NCBI RefSeq assembly: GCF_001399975.1
Contig: NZ_LKBD01000008.1
Span: forward strand, 1-64,000
DNA: 64,000 nt
Source of the DNA: Pseudoalteromonas sp. P1-9
GTDB taxonomy: Bacteria; Pseudomonadota; Gammaproteobacteria; Enterobacterales; Alteromonadaceae
Reading direction: 5' to 3'
Both the position numbers and the translations under genes were made by a program. The notes beneath the pieces were generated by a model. The model was not told the origin of the DNA. It saw only the letters and a program-made list of their open reading frames with translations, and did no database searches. Shown in pieces: positions 36,642 to 45,991 of this stretch (positions within the stretch are counted from its first letter, which is position 1; each line of letters begins with the position of its first letter).

Positions 36642-36839
36642 TTATCGACCTCTAATTTGATAGGTTTTTGAGTTATTAAAAATTTGGTAACGCGTTGAAT
36701 CGTTATTGTCGCAATTCAGCAAAATCGAGTAGACGTGGTGCAAAAATACGGGCTCTATCATTTTAACGATTGTTATTTGCTCGGCTTTTACGCTGTTAGC
36801 AACTTTAATTTCTACTTCGTCAAGCGCGATAAAATTCAT
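36642..36839 (-). CDS. Small hypothetical ORF, possibly a gene remnant
   Basis: The 65-residue ORF reads MNFIALDEVEIKVANSVKAE and has protein-like composition (few arginines, balanced charges, several hydrophobic strands), unlike the usual shadow frames. A stop lies seven codons upstream, no ribosome site is visible, and nothing recognisable is found in the sequence. It may be the surviving end of a degraded gene. Confidence 0.25.
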   Translation of the reverse strand: MNFIALDEVEIKVANSVKAEQITIVKMIEPVFLHHVYSILLNCDNNDSTRYQIFNNSKTYQIRGR

Positions 36840-36984
36840 TTGAGGAGCATCTGCAGTTTACTTGGGTAGCTGAAATGTCTAATTTGGTTTTTATTTCTAA
36901 TTCAATGAAATACGCAAACCAATTAAAAAACTTATTTTTGTAGTAGGGCAAGCTTGGGAACGCTAGCTTTATGCTGTGAAAGGT

Positions 36985-37014
36985 AAAAGACGTAAGTGTT
37001 AGCTTACGCCTTTT
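36985..37014 (-). terminator. Rho-independent terminator of ushA
   Basis: The stem AAAAGACGTAAG/CTTACGCCTTTT (one mismatch) has a six-base loop and lies 13 bases beyond the stop codon, with T residues on the minus strand. Confidence 0.75.
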
Positions 37015-37026
37015 AGCAGGGAGGTT

Positions 37027-38634
37027 TTAAATCTTAGTTGCATCAACCGGAGAGTTTTGCAAAAAGTAATTTTTCAATACTTCAGCGTCAATGGTATCAG
37101 TTGCAACAAAATGCGGATGCTTTGTCATATTCGGGTAGCCATCACCGCCTGCCGCATTATAGCTATTAAGTGTAAAACGATAGCGTTTATTGGCATCAAA
37201 AGGTTTATTATCGATACTGATTATGCTTAATTCGTCATTTTCTTTTTTAAAGTCAATGCCATAAAACTGGCAGTACGCGCCTGAATCCGGAGGAAAACTG
37301 GCGGCTAAACTGATGTAATCAATTAGCTCTTGGCCTTTAAGTTCAAGATAGGTAATACGGTTTTTAAATGGGTGAACCTGCAAAATATCTTTGTAGCTAA
37401 CGTCGCCCGCTTTAATTGAATCGCGAATACCACCGCCGCTAATAATACCGAAATCTGCACCGACACTTTCACTTTGTGCTTTGGCAATCAAACGGCCTAG
37501 ATTAGTTTGTACAAAACGAACTTTGTTACGCGAACCTTCTAAATCGCCAATTAATTCACCGATCGGCTGTGAAATTTTTGCTGAACCTTTCTCTTGGTAC
37601 GGTGTTAAAAATGCGAGCATTTTAGGATCTTCCGGGATCTTTTCTGATGCAAGCTTTTTGATGGTTTGACCATCTTGCTTTGTTTCGCGCAGCATATTAA
37701 CCGGAATAAGCTCATAGTTTAGTAGTGTAAGCGCGTTATTTTTCAGTGAAAACTCGGCTTTACCCACATACTTACCCCATTCATACGCTTGCATAATCCA
37801 TGTGCCGTTTTGACGATCAGGACGGCATTCATCACCTGGTAGAAAGTCGCTATCAGCAGTATTGTCACCTTCCATACATACAGGTTCTTGTGAATGTCCA
37901 CCAATAATAAGATCCAACGCACCTGTATTAAGTGTGCGAGCCAAAGTAACATCGCCCGGCGCATTTATGCCATGTTTGGCATCAACGTAATGCCCCATGT
38001 GCGTTACGGCAATCGTAATGTCGGGTTGGTAGGTTTTTTCGAGTTTTTCGAGTAAAGGAGCCGCAGCATCTGCGGGTGTACGAAATTCAAAATGACCGAC
38101 ATAATCAGGGTTTGCGATTTTAGCCGTATCTACTGTTGTTAAACCAATTACCGCAATTGTTAAATCTTCACGTTTAATGATTTGGTATGGCTGGTATGCG
38201 TGTTCCCCCGTTTTTTTGTTAAATATATTTGCCGAGAGCAGCGGGAAGTTTGCCCACGCAATTTGTTTATCTAGAATCTCTAACGAATTATCAAACTCGT
38301 GATTACCGATAGCCATGGCATCGTAGCCAATTAAGCTCATGCCTTTAAAATCTGGTTCAGCGTATTGTAAATCGGATTCAGGTACGCCAGTGTTTATGTC
38401 ACCACCTGATAACAGCAGCACTTGATGATTTTTCGCTTTTGCTTCAGCACGTAAACGGTCAATAAGCGTTTTTCTTGCGGCCATACCATACTCACCTTGC
38501 TCATTGCGCCAAAAGCGCCCGTGGTGGTCATTGGTGTGTAAAATGGTGAGCTTTTGCTCATTATTCGTCGCGTAGCTGTTGTTTAGAAACAGCATAGAGA
38601 GTGCTAAAAAAGTGAAAGAGCGCACAGTAATCAT
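37027..38634 (-). CDS. ushA: UDP-sugar hydrolase / 5'-nucleotidase UshA
   Basis: The 535-residue protein has a signal peptide (FTFLALSMLFLNNSYA), an N-terminal metallophosphatase domain and a C-terminal 5'-nucleotidase domain. It follows E. coli UshA closely: ILHTNDHHGRFWRNEQGEYG, LLLSGGDINTGVPESDLQ, GYDAMAIGNHEFDNSL, THMGHY, IGGHSQEPVCM, and at the C-terminus FGIISGGGIRDSIKAGDVSY and YNAAGGDGYPNM. It hydrolyses nucleoside monophosphates and UDP-sugars in the periplasm. The conserved D-x-H and G-N-H-E metal ligands are present. It stands alone. Together with the S1/P1 nuclease nearby it can complete release of nucleosides and phosphate from nucleic acid. Confidence 0.95.
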   Translation of the reverse strand: MITVRSFTFLALSMLFLNNSYATNNEQKLTILHTNDHHGRFWRNEQGEYGMAARKTLIDRLRAEAKAKNHQVLLLSGGDINTGVPESDLQYAEPDFKGMSLIGYDAMAIGNHEFDNSLEILDKQIAWANFPLLSANIFNKKTGEHAYQPYQIIKREDLTIAVIGLTTVDTAKIANPDYVGHFEFRTPADAAAPLLEKLEKTYQPDITIAVTHMGHYVDAKHGINAPGDVTLARTLNTGALDLIIGGHSQEPVCMEGDNTADSDFLPGDECRPDRQNGTWIMQAYEWGKYVGKAEFSLKNNALTLLNYELIPVNMLRETKQDGQTIKKLASEKIPEDPKMLAFLTPYQEKGSAKISQPIGELIGDLEGSRNKVRFVQTNLGRLIAKAQSESVGADFGIISGGGIRDSIKAGDVSYKDILQVHPFKNRITYLELKGQELIDYISLAASFPPDSGAYCQFYGIDFKKENDELSIISIDNKPFDANKRYRFTLNSYNAAGGDGYPNMTKHPHFVATDTIDAEVLKNYFLQNSPVDATKI

Positions 38635-38856
38635 TATAAATTTCGGCAGTTAATTAACAAACGCTATTATTCTAACCATCACAATAAAATTATGGGCGGA
38701 CAATTGTCCGGTTACGAGGGCTGAAATCGTAAAACCTCGTAATTATTGTTAAAGGAGTGTTATTAATTGTAATTGTCACGTGAGTTTTATAGCCATGTTG
38801 GCAAATAATCGGTAAGCTGCTGTCGATAAAAATTAACAAAATATTCACGGGAAATT

Positions 38857-39627
38857 ATGGACAAGCTAAAACTATCTCTCTTAGCTGCTGGCCTATTTGC
38901 GGGCGCTGCGCAGGCAACGATTGTTGAGGTTCAAACAACACAAGGCAACTTTCAAATAAACCTGTTTGATGAAACTACACCAAAAACAGTTGAGAACTTT
39001 CTAAAGTACGTTAACGACGAACGTTATAACGAAGTGGTTTTTCACCGCTTAATAACGGACTTCGTGCTGCAAGGTGGCGGGTACACTTATGAAAGTAGTA
39101 AGTTTATACCTATCGATACCTATGGTACTGTGGTCAATGAGCCAGTTTACTCTAATGTACGTGGCACTATTGCGATGGCAAAAATTGAAAAGAATACAAA
39201 TAGTGCGACAAGTCAGTGGTTTATCAATCTTAAAGATAATAGTGGCGATCTAGATCTACAAAACGGTGGTTTTACGGTATTTGGTCAAGTAATTGGTGAA
39301 GGCATGGATTTAATTGACCAATTATCAAATTTTGAGTGTAACACGGTACCTTTAATAAATACGACCAATGATGAGTGTACTGACCTTAAAAATGGTAATG
39401 CATCGCTTGGTGCTGAACGTTTAATTACCATCGAAAATGTTACAATTATTGATAGCAACAGTGACACCGCAAGTGATTTAACACCAAAGGAAAATACCTT
39501 AATAAAAGAGCCACCAAAGCCGCCAGTAACGTCGGATGATTCAGGTGGTAGTTTTGGCGCATTATTGGGCTTAATGGCGAGTGCGTTAATTTGGCGACGC
39601 AAGCGCAAGCCTATGTTAGCGCGCTAA
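38857..39627 (+). CDS. Exported cyclophilin-type peptidyl-prolyl isomerase with GlyGly-CTERM tail
   Basis: The 256-residue protein has a signal peptide (LSLLAAGLFAGAAQA), then a bacterial cyclophilin domain: VEVQTTQGNFQINLFDETTP, FHRLITDFVLQGGGYT, ARGTIAMAK-like VRGTIAMAKIEKNTNSATSQ, and FTVFGQVIGEGMDLID. After a proline-rich spacer (EPPKPPVTSDD) it ends in SGGSFGALLGLMASALIWRR plus a basic tail. That is a GlyGly-CTERM signal, recognised and cleaved by rhombosortase in type II secretion hosts. It probably acts outside the cell or on its surface. Two cysteines in the C-terminal loop may pair. A GGGAA ribosome site precedes the ATG. Confidence 0.9.
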   Translation: MDKLKLSLLAAGLFAGAAQATIVEVQTTQGNFQINLFDETTPKTVENFLKYVNDERYNEVVFHRLITDFVLQGGGYTYESSKFIPIDTYGTVVNEPVYSNVRGTIAMAKIEKNTNSATSQWFINLKDNSGDLDLQNGGFTVFGQVIGEGMDLIDQLSNFECNTVPLINTTNDECTDLKNGNASLGAERLITIENVTIIDSNSDTASDLTPKENTLIKEPPKPPVTSDDSGGSFGALLGLMASALIWRRKRKPMLAR

Positions 39628-39643
39628 CGCAAAATCTCATTTG

Positions 39644-39862
39644 TTGACAAACCGTTACAAATAATACAATTAAAGTATTGCATTTAATCACTGCTTTTTT
39701 ATAGTGGAATAAATGTATATCAAGTCACTTAATTGGCTAATCATACTAGCGGGCTAAAGTTATGCTTTTGCATTTCATTTACCCAATGCGCTAGGTGATT
39801 ACTTATTGAGTAGAATTGGTATTAAAAAACGCTCTATGACAAGACACTAGAGCGTTTTTTGT
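39644..39862 (+). ncRNA. Candidate leader RNA or small RNA ending in a terminator
   Basis: A TTGACA box (39644-39649) and a TACAAT box (39665-39670, a short 15-base spacer) could form a promoter. About 155 bases later comes a strong terminator, 13-bp stem AAAAAACGCTCTA/TAGAGCGTTTTTT (39824-39860), just before the M16 protease start. Either a small RNA or a protease leader subject to attenuation would fit. No conserved RNA family is recognised. Confidence 0.3.
39824..39862 (+). terminator. Rho-independent terminator just upstream of the M16 protease gene
   Basis: A perfect 13-bp stem encloses an 11-base loop and ends in six T residues. It lies about 200 bases after the cyclophilin gene and 24 bases before the next ATG, leaving no room for a promoter between it and the protease gene beyond the hairpin itself. 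Confidence 0.85.
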
Positions 39863-39885
39863 ATTTATAACTCTAGGGAACCATT

Positions 39886-42771
39886 ATGAAAAAAGCACTT
39901 AGCCTAAGTGCATTAGCACTGGCTGTTTTAGTTGGCTGTAATGCAACTAACCAAGCTAATACCTCTTCGAATAGTCCAAATCTTTACGCAGAATCACTGG
40001 TTGTTAGTCCGAACGATAACCGCGAATACAAAACATTAAAATTAAGCAACGAAATTGAAGTTGTTTTAGTGTCGGACCCAAGTGTTGATAAATCTGCTGC
40101 AGCACTCAGTGTGGGGGTTGGCTTATTGCATGACCCAATGACACAACAAGGTATGGCGCATTATTTAGAGCACATGTTGTTTTTAGGCACCGAACGTTTC
40201 CCTGATACTAACGAGTATTCAGAGTTTATGACCAAAAATGGTGGTGCTCATAACGCATATACGTGGTTAGATATTACCAACTATATGTTCAAAGCGAATA
40301 ACGATGCATTTGAAGAAGGACTTGACCGTTTTTCTGACTTCTTTAAATCACCGAAGCTTTACCCTGAGTATACCGACAAAGAAAAGAACGCAGTAAACGC
40401 TGAATGGTCAATGCGCCGCGAGCTTGATTTCTTTGGTCAGTTTAAACTAGCTCGTAAAATGATGGGCGAACACCCAGCAAACCGCTTTTTAATCGGTAAT
40501 TTAGAAACCCTTGGTGATAAAGAAGGCAGCAAGCTACACACCGAAACCGTTGCCTTTTTTGATAAATACTATTCATCAAATATTATGAAAGTAGCCTTAC
40601 TTAGCAATAAACCACTTGCTGAGATGGAAGCGCTAGCAAATAAATACTTTTCAGATATTAAAAATAAAAATATTGAAAAGCCGAGCGTTACAGCGAAAGT
40701 TGATTTAACGAAAGTTGGCGGTAAAAAGGTATTTTATAAGCCAAACAAAGACGTTAAACAATTAACACTCGACTTCACAATTGAAAACAACAGCGACCAA
40801 TTTGCGCTTAAACCAAATCGTTTTCTGTCATACCTAATTTATTCAGAAATGCCGGGCACACCCGCTACGCTATTACGTGAAAAGGGTTGGATCTCAGATC
40901 TAGGTGCTAATGCATCGCCTTCACATTATGGCAACTATGGTACGTTCTCAATTGATGTAACGTTAACCGATAGTGGTATGGAACACCGTGATGAGATTGT
41001 TGCTATTATCATGCAGTACATTGACCTTATTCGTGAAAAAGGCGTTGATAAAAAGTACTTTGATGAAATCAGAACATCACTTAATAACCAGTTTAAATTC
41101 TTAGAAAAAGGCGATGAATTTGGTTATGTATCTAACCTCGCTGGCGCAATGCAAGTTTATCCAACGAACCATGTGATTAATGCACCATATTACTATGGTC
41201 AGTTTGATGAAAAAGCAATTGAACAAGTGCTAGATCAACTTACACCTGAAACGTTAAAAATTTGGTACGTAAGCCAAAAAGAAGAAACCGACAGTACACT
41301 TCATTTCTATGATGGTAACTACCGCATTGCTGATATTTCACAAGACGAAATTAACAGTTGGAAAGCGCCAACAAACGTTGCTATGAACTTGCCTGCAGTA
41401 AACCGTTTATTGCCAGAAAGCTTTGATTTAAAAGCCGCGAGCGATGAAATTAAAGAGAAACCGCAACTTGTTCACGATACTAAGCATATTAAAGTATGGC
41501 AGTTTGCGAGCAAAAACTTCTCGCACCAGCCAAAAGGCATGCTGAAAGTGTATATTAACAACCCAGCAACGCTTACTGATATGGACACGGCAATTCTATT
41601 ATCGGTTTGGCAAGACCTATACAGTAAGAACGTTGTTGCATTGAATACAGAAGCAGGTGTGGGCGGTATGTCTATGAGCCTTTCTGATTCAAATGGTGTT
41701 GTATTCACTGTAAATGGTTTTACCGACAAACAAAGCGAATTAATTGTAGCCGGTATGAACGAGTTACGTGTTGCGCCAACTGAGCTTGAGTTTAACCAAG
41801 CGAAAGATCGTTTCTTACGTGCCGTTGCAAATAAGAGCAAAAACTTCCCTTACAGCCAAGCATTCAATGCGTTTTATAAAGTAACGAGCCAAGGCAGTTA
41901 TGAAGACGCTGCATTGATTGAACGTGCTAAATCGCTTTCAATTAGCGACTTAAACAAAGTAATGCAGCAGGTTCTTACTAATAACCAAGTACGCGTATTT
42001 ATGTTTGGTAACTACGACCAGAATGACGTGAAAACCGTTGTATCTAGTCTTGAAAAAGCGCTACCTAACGAGGTGACAACAACGCAATACGCGCGTGCGA
42101 AAGCGTGGTTACCAAAAGCTGGTCAAGTATTTAGCGTACAACGTGATATTGACGTAGCCGATGTAGCCTTAGTTGATATGCATATGCACCCAGTAAAAGG
42201 TAAGAAACAAGAAGCGCAAGGGCTTGTTTTACAAGGTCACTTTAGCAATAAAGTATTTGATAAATTACGTACCGAAGAGCAACTGGCGTACGCAGTAGGT
42301 GGTTTTAGCACCACGCTTGACGACTATGTTGGCTTTGGTATGTATATTCAAACACCAGTTAAAGGCCCAGGTGAAATGCAGGCGCGTTTCGATGAATATA
42401 AGCTTGAGTACAAAAAAGAGCTCGATGCAATTAGCGAAGAGACGTTTGCGCAACTTAAAAATGCGGTTCTGATCAAGCTAAACGAGCAGCCGAAAAACCT
42501 AGGTGATGAGCTAAGACCATACTTGTCAGATTGGTATGAAGAAAACTTTGATTTCAACTCAAAAGCTGAGCTGATTAAAGAAGTAGAACAAGTAACACTT
42601 GCTGATGTTAAAGACTTTTACGCAAAAACGGTACTTAATAAAGATGCAGCGCGCTTAAATGTGCAAATGCGCGGTACTAAATTTGCGGACAAGGCATTTG
42701 GCAAAATCGATAATCAGACGATTATTTCAGATTTTACAAATGCAGGTCAGGTACTTGATTATCAAAAGTAA
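39886..42771 (+). CDS. M16-family zinc protease, pitrilysin/insulinase-like lipoprotein
   Basis: The 961-residue protein has a lipoprotein signal with lipobox VLVGC (cysteine near residue 18). The inverted zinc motif HxxEH is seen in GMAHYLEHMLFLGTERFPD at about 88-92, with the distal glutamate in NAVNAEWSM about 75 residues later. A middle domain and the second, inactive M16 half (VLQGHFSNKVFDKLRTEEQL, LAYAVGGFSTT) give the full clam-shell of protease III/insulysin. It degrades small proteins and peptides; anchoring as a lipoprotein places it in the periplasm or at the outer membrane. E. coli PtrA is instead a soluble periplasmic enzyme. AGGGAA precedes the ATG. Confidence 0.93.
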   Translation: MKKALSLSALALAVLVGCNATNQANTSSNSPNLYAESLVVSPNDNREYKTLKLSNEIEVVLVSDPSVDKSAAALSVGVGLLHDPMTQQGMAHYLEHMLFLGTERFPDTNEYSEFMTKNGGAHNAYTWLDITNYMFKANNDAFEEGLDRFSDFFKSPKLYPEYTDKEKNAVNAEWSMRRELDFFGQFKLARKMMGEHPANRFLIGNLETLGDKEGSKLHTETVAFFDKYYSSNIMKVALLSNKPLAEMEALANKYFSDIKNKNIEKPSVTAKVDLTKVGGKKVFYKPNKDVKQLTLDFTIENNSDQFALKPNRFLSYLIYSEMPGTPATLLREKGWISDLGANASPSHYGNYGTFSIDVTLTDSGMEHRDEIVAIIMQYIDLIREKGVDKKYFDEIRTSLNNQFKFLEKGDEFGYVSNLAGAMQVYPTNHVINAPYYYGQFDEKAIEQVLDQLTPETLKIWYVSQKEETDSTLHFYDGNYRIADISQDEINSWKAPTNVAMNLPAVNRLLPESFDLKAASDEIKEKPQLVHDTKHIKVWQFASKNFSHQPKGMLKVYINNPATLTDMDTAILLSVWQDLYSKNVVALNTEAGVGGMSMSLSDSNGVVFTVNGFTDKQSELIVAGMNELRVAPTELEFNQAKDRFLRAVANKSKNFPYSQAFNAFYKVTSQGSYEDAALIERAKSLSISDLNKVMQQVLTNNQVRVFMFGNYDQNDVKTVVSSLEKALPNEVTTTQYARAKAWLPKAGQVFSVQRDIDVADVALVDMHMHPVKGKKQEAQGLVLQGHFSNKVFDKLRTEEQLAYAVGGFSTTLDDYVGFGMYIQTPVKGPGEMQARFDEYKLEYKKELDAISEETFAQLKNAVLIKLNEQPKNLGDELRPYLSDWYEENFDFNSKAELIKEVEQVTLADVKDFYAKTVLNKDAARLNVQMRGTKFADKAFGKIDNQTIISDFTNAGQVLDYQK

Positions 42772-42787
42772 TTGATAGTTCTTTGTG

Positions 42788-42815
42788 AAAGGCGAGCAAA
42801 TGCTCGCCTTTTTTA
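42788..42815 (+). terminator. Rho-independent terminator of the M16 protease gene
   Basis: The stem AAAGGCGAGCA/TGCTCGCCTTT has a two-base loop and a T-run, 16 bases past the stop codon. Confidence 0.9.
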
Positions 42816-42889
42816 TGCGTCACAATTGTTCAATATAAACTCAATATTCGCGTCACATTTGCTTCATATGCTGAACTTAAAACAGCTTT

Positions 42890-44602
42890 ATGGCCAATGT
42901 TATGATCCATGTCGACCAAGTAATCGCAAAACAATTTCCGCAACTTATAAATAACTCTTTGCTTTATAAATCAAGCAGCAAATTATTAAAAAATTTAATG
43001 CACGAAGGAGATTTTCATCAATTTGAAAATGATTTTCCGCATTTATCAGGACTTGATTTTGTAGAGCAAGTACTTGATTATTTTGATGTTAGTTATTCGG
43101 TGCGAGATAGCGAAAAGCTGCATATTCCTGCATCAGGACGTTTGGTGATAATCGCTAATCACCCAATTGGCTCGCTCGATGCATTGGCACTGATTAAATT
43201 AATTAGTGAAGTGCGTAGTGATATTCGCGTGATGGCAAACCAACTTCTTTATAGCTTAGCGCCACTACAAGAAATGTTAGTGCCAGTTGATAACATTAAA
43301 GGCACAACCAGCAAAATTACTGTTAATCGCATAAAAGAGCATTTGAGCGATGAAGGTGTGTTGCTGATCTTTCCTGCTGGCGAAGTATCGCGTTTAAGAC
43401 CAACAGGGGTGCGCGATACCTTTTGGCAAAAAGGCTTTTTGAAAATCGCAAAAGCGTATCAAGCGCCCATACTGCCAATGCATGTTGATGCTAAAAATTC
43501 CCCCATGTTTTACAGCGTTTCAATGCTTTATAAACCGCTTGCGTCGTTCTTGTTAGTGAATGAAATGTTTAAGCAACGCAAACGTAATTTTCCTATACGC
43601 ATCGGCGCGCTTATTCCCTATAGTGCGTTTGCTGATTCACCGCTTCACGATACGCAATTAACTAAACTGTTCAAAAAACACATTTATGCTATAGGTGACG
43701 GTAAACCAGGCTATTTTCAAACTGAAAAATGCATTGCCTTGCCAGAGAATAAAGCAAATTTAAGCCGCTTAATTCGTGAAAAATGTAAACTGCTTGGTGA
43801 AACCCATGATGGAAAAATGATCTACTTGTATCAGCATGGTGATAGCTGCGTAATTATGCGTGAAATTGGCCGCTTACGTGAAATCGCGTTTCGTGCGGTG
43901 GGCGAGGGCACAAATCAAAAGCGCGATATAGATAAATACGATAGCGATTATTTACATCTGATTTTATGGGACAAAGACGAATTAGAAATTGTCGGCGCAT
44001 ACCGTTTTGGACGTGCTGACATTTTAACACAAAATGCTAAAAGCGCTGGGTTATACTCGTCAACGCTTGTGAATTACAAAGACGAAATGGCACCTTATTT
44101 TGCAAAAGGACTCGAACTTGGTCGCAGTTTTGTGCAGCCAAAATACTGGGGCAAACGCAGTTTAGACTATTTGTGGTTTGGTATAGGCGCGTATTTGCAG
44201 CATCACCCTGAAATTCGCTATCTATTTGGCCCTGTTAGTATAAGCGGCACGTTACCTGAACCTGCAAAAGATCAGCTGGTAAGCTTTTATTCCCATTACT
44301 TTGCGCATCAAAGCACATTAGCAACATCAAACAATCCGTATCGCTACACAAACACGAATGAATTGCCAAATTACACAAACGACTACAAAGAAGACTTCAA
44401 AGCACTAAAAAGCACATTGGCAGGGCAAGGTGTGGCGATCCCCACTTTATACAAACAATATACCGAGTTGTGTGAGCCTGGTGGCGTTAAGTTTTTGTGC
44501 TTTGGTGTTGACCCAGACTTTAACAATAGTGTTGATGGCCTTGTTTTAGTTGATTTAAATACATTGAAACAAAACAAACGAAAACGTTATTTAAATCAGT
44601 AG
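42890..44602 (+). CDS. Bifunctional acyltransferase, OlsF-like (ornithine-lipid synthesis)
   Basis: The 570-residue protein joins two acyltransferase domains. Residues about 75-270 are a PlsC/LPLAT domain with NHPIGSLDAL (H-x5-D), LLIFPAGEVSRLRPTGVRD and PILPMHVDA. Residues about 300-500 are a GNAT-like OlsB-type domain with CVIMREIGRLREIAFRAVGEG, LEIVGAYRFGRADIL and a Y-S-S-T-L-V-N-Y strand. The same order occurs in OlsF, which N-acylates ornithine with its C-terminal half and O-acylates it with its N-terminal half. An ornithine or related aminolipid product is likely, but the acceptor cannot be read. No clear ribosome site; an ATG four codons later (42902) is possible. It leads a same-strand run with MAPEG, YghU and GNAT genes. 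Confidence 0.8.
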   Translation: MANVMIHVDQVIAKQFPQLINNSLLYKSSSKLLKNLMHEGDFHQFENDFPHLSGLDFVEQVLDYFDVSYSVRDSEKLHIPASGRLVIIANHPIGSLDALALIKLISEVRSDIRVMANQLLYSLAPLQEMLVPVDNIKGTTSKITVNRIKEHLSDEGVLLIFPAGEVSRLRPTGVRDTFWQKGFLKIAKAYQAPILPMHVDAKNSPMFYSVSMLYKPLASFLLVNEMFKQRKRNFPIRIGALIPYSAFADSPLHDTQLTKLFKKHIYAIGDGKPGYFQTEKCIALPENKANLSRLIREKCKLLGETHDGKMIYLYQHGDSCVIMREIGRLREIAFRAVGEGTNQKRDIDKYDSDYLHLILWDKDELEIVGAYRFGRADILTQNAKSAGLYSSTLVNYKDEMAPYFAKGLELGRSFVQPKYWGKRSLDYLWFGIGAYLQHHPEIRYLFGPVSISGTLPEPAKDQLVSFYSHYFAHQSTLATSNNPYRYTNTNELPNYTNDYKEDFKALKSTLAGQGVAIPTLYKQYTELCEPGGVKFLCFGVDPDFNNSVDGLVLVDLNTLKQNKRKRYLNQ

Positions 44603-44654
44603 ATTTACCTGCAGGAATATGTCAGGTTAATAAGAAAACAAAAAGGGTTTTGTT

Positions 44655-45041
44655 GTGATATCTGTTATTCCTCTTTATGCGGCGCTGCTAGGCTTAATTT
44701 ACATTTATTTGAGTGTGGCAACGCTAACGCGCCGCAAAAAAATTCTCGTCGCGTTAGGCGATGGCGGCGACAAACTGCTGCAAAAGAAAATGCGAGCGCA
44801 CGGTAACTTTCAAGAATACGTACCAATTAGTTTAATATTAATCGGATTTACCGAATACCTAGGTGCTGCATCACTGTTTGTTCACGGATTAGGTGTTGCA
44901 CTGCTTGTTGGGCGTATTTCTCATGCCTATGGTGTCAGCATGCTACATGAAAAATTAGTATTTCGTGTAACAGGCATGGCATTAACCTTCTCATCTATTT
45001 TGCTTAGCAGTATCGCAATACTCTATCTTTTATATCGTTAA
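44655..45041 (+). CDS. MAPEG-family membrane protein
   Basis: The gene starts with GTG, eight bases after an AAAAGGG site. The 128-residue protein has four hydrophobic segments and the MAPEG pattern: an N-terminal helix ending in LTRRKKI, then KKMRAHGNFQEYVPISLILI with the conserved R-A-H-x-N-x-x-E-Y/N-x-P, and GRISHAYGVSM. MAPEG proteins include microsomal glutathione transferases. Bacterial members of this type are of unknown substrate. It is followed 31 bases later by the glutathione-dependent yghU gene, a suggestive pairing. Confidence 0.88.
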   Translation: MISVIPLYAALLGLIYIYLSVATLTRRKKILVALGDGGDKLLQKKMRAHGNFQEYVPISLILIGFTEYLGAASLFVHGLGVALLVGRISHAYGVSMLHEKLVFRVTGMALTFSSILLSSIAILYLLYR

Positions 45042-45072
45042 TAAATCGCTTTAAAATTCAGTGAGGTTAGTT

Positions 45073-45912
45073 ATGGCTAATAATCAGTATACGCCGCCAA
45101 AAGTGTGGCAATGGCAAGCGGGAAACGGCGGCAAATTTGCTAATATTAATCGTCCCGAGTCAGGTGCGACTCACGATAAAACCTTGCCTCAAGGAACACA
45201 TCCGCTACAACTTTACTCGCTTGCTACGCCAAATGGTGTAAAGGTAACGATTCTGCTCGAAGAACTAATTGAAGTGGGCATACAAGACGCTGAATACGAT
45301 GCGTACTTAATTGATATTATGGAAGGCGAACAGTTTAGTTCAGGTTTTGTTGAGATTAATCCTAACTCTAAAATTCCTGCGTTGCTCGATACCTCCACAT
45401 CACCAGCAACACCAGTGTTTGAATCAGGCGCTATTCTGCTTTACCTCGCCGAGAAATTTAATTGCTTTATTCCGCAAAATGCAAATGACAGGGCGAAATG
45501 TTTATCTTGGCTATTTTGGCAAATGGGCAGCGGCCCTGCATTAGGTGGCGGGTTTGGTCATTTTTACGCGTATGCACCTGAGCCACTGGAATACCCAATT
45601 AACCGATTTACTATGGAAGTAAAACGCCAATTGGATCTACTAAACAAACACTTAGCAAACAATAAATACATGTGTGGTGACACATACACAATTGCTGATA
45701 TGGCAATTTGGCCGTGGTACGGTGTTTTAGTGCGTGGTGATTTATATGACGCTGCTGAGTTTTTAGCGGTAGATGAATACCCACATTTAAAGGCATGGTC
45801 AGACCGCATATTTGAACGACCAGCGGTGCAACGTGGCCGCAGAGTAAACCGCAGTTGGGGCGATGAAAGTGAGCAATTGCACGAGCGCCATAGTGCGGAC
45901 GATTTTAATTAA
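45073..45912 (+). CDS. yghU: Glutathione-dependent disulfide-bond oxidoreductase YghU
   Basis: I start at the ATG giving MANNQYTPPKVWQWQAGNGG, as a GTGAGG site lies seven bases upstream; a GTG four codons earlier is also in frame. The 279-residue protein matches E. coli YghU along its length: FANINRPESGATHDKTLPQG, HPLQLYSLATPNGVKVTILL, FSSGFVEINPNSKIPAL, FESGAILLYLAEKF, GGGFGHFYAYAP and LHERHSADDF at the end. These nu-class GST relatives bind two glutathione molecules and reduce disulfides or peroxides in the cytoplasm. It lies between the MAPEG and GNAT genes. Confidence 0.95.
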   Translation: MANNQYTPPKVWQWQAGNGGKFANINRPESGATHDKTLPQGTHPLQLYSLATPNGVKVTILLEELIEVGIQDAEYDAYLIDIMEGEQFSSGFVEINPNSKIPALLDTSTSPATPVFESGAILLYLAEKFNCFIPQNANDRAKCLSWLFWQMGSGPALGGGFGHFYAYAPEPLEYPINRFTMEVKRQLDLLNKHLANNKYMCGDTYTIADMAIWPWYGVLVRGDLYDAAEFLAVDEYPHLKAWSDRIFERPAVQRGRRVNRSWGDESEQLHERHSADDFN

Positions 45913-45991
45913 ACCGTAAAGGCCAACACGCTCTAGTTATATTTAAAATAAAATTGTATATTTTATTTATTGTTCAGTTGTAAGGATAAAT

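Larger units (their letters stand above)
36584..37026. other. 443-bp gap between converging genes
   Basis: The region lies between the coupled sensor-like pair and ushA. It contains one doubtful minus-strand ORF (36642-36839) and the ushA terminator at 36985-37014. Nothing else stands out. Confidence 0.4.

Noticed and set aside
39615..39628. 14-bp perfect palindrome GTTAGCGCGCTAAC at the end of the cyclophilin gene
   Set aside because: It overlaps the stop codon, has no loop or T-run, and is short enough to be chance within coding sequence.
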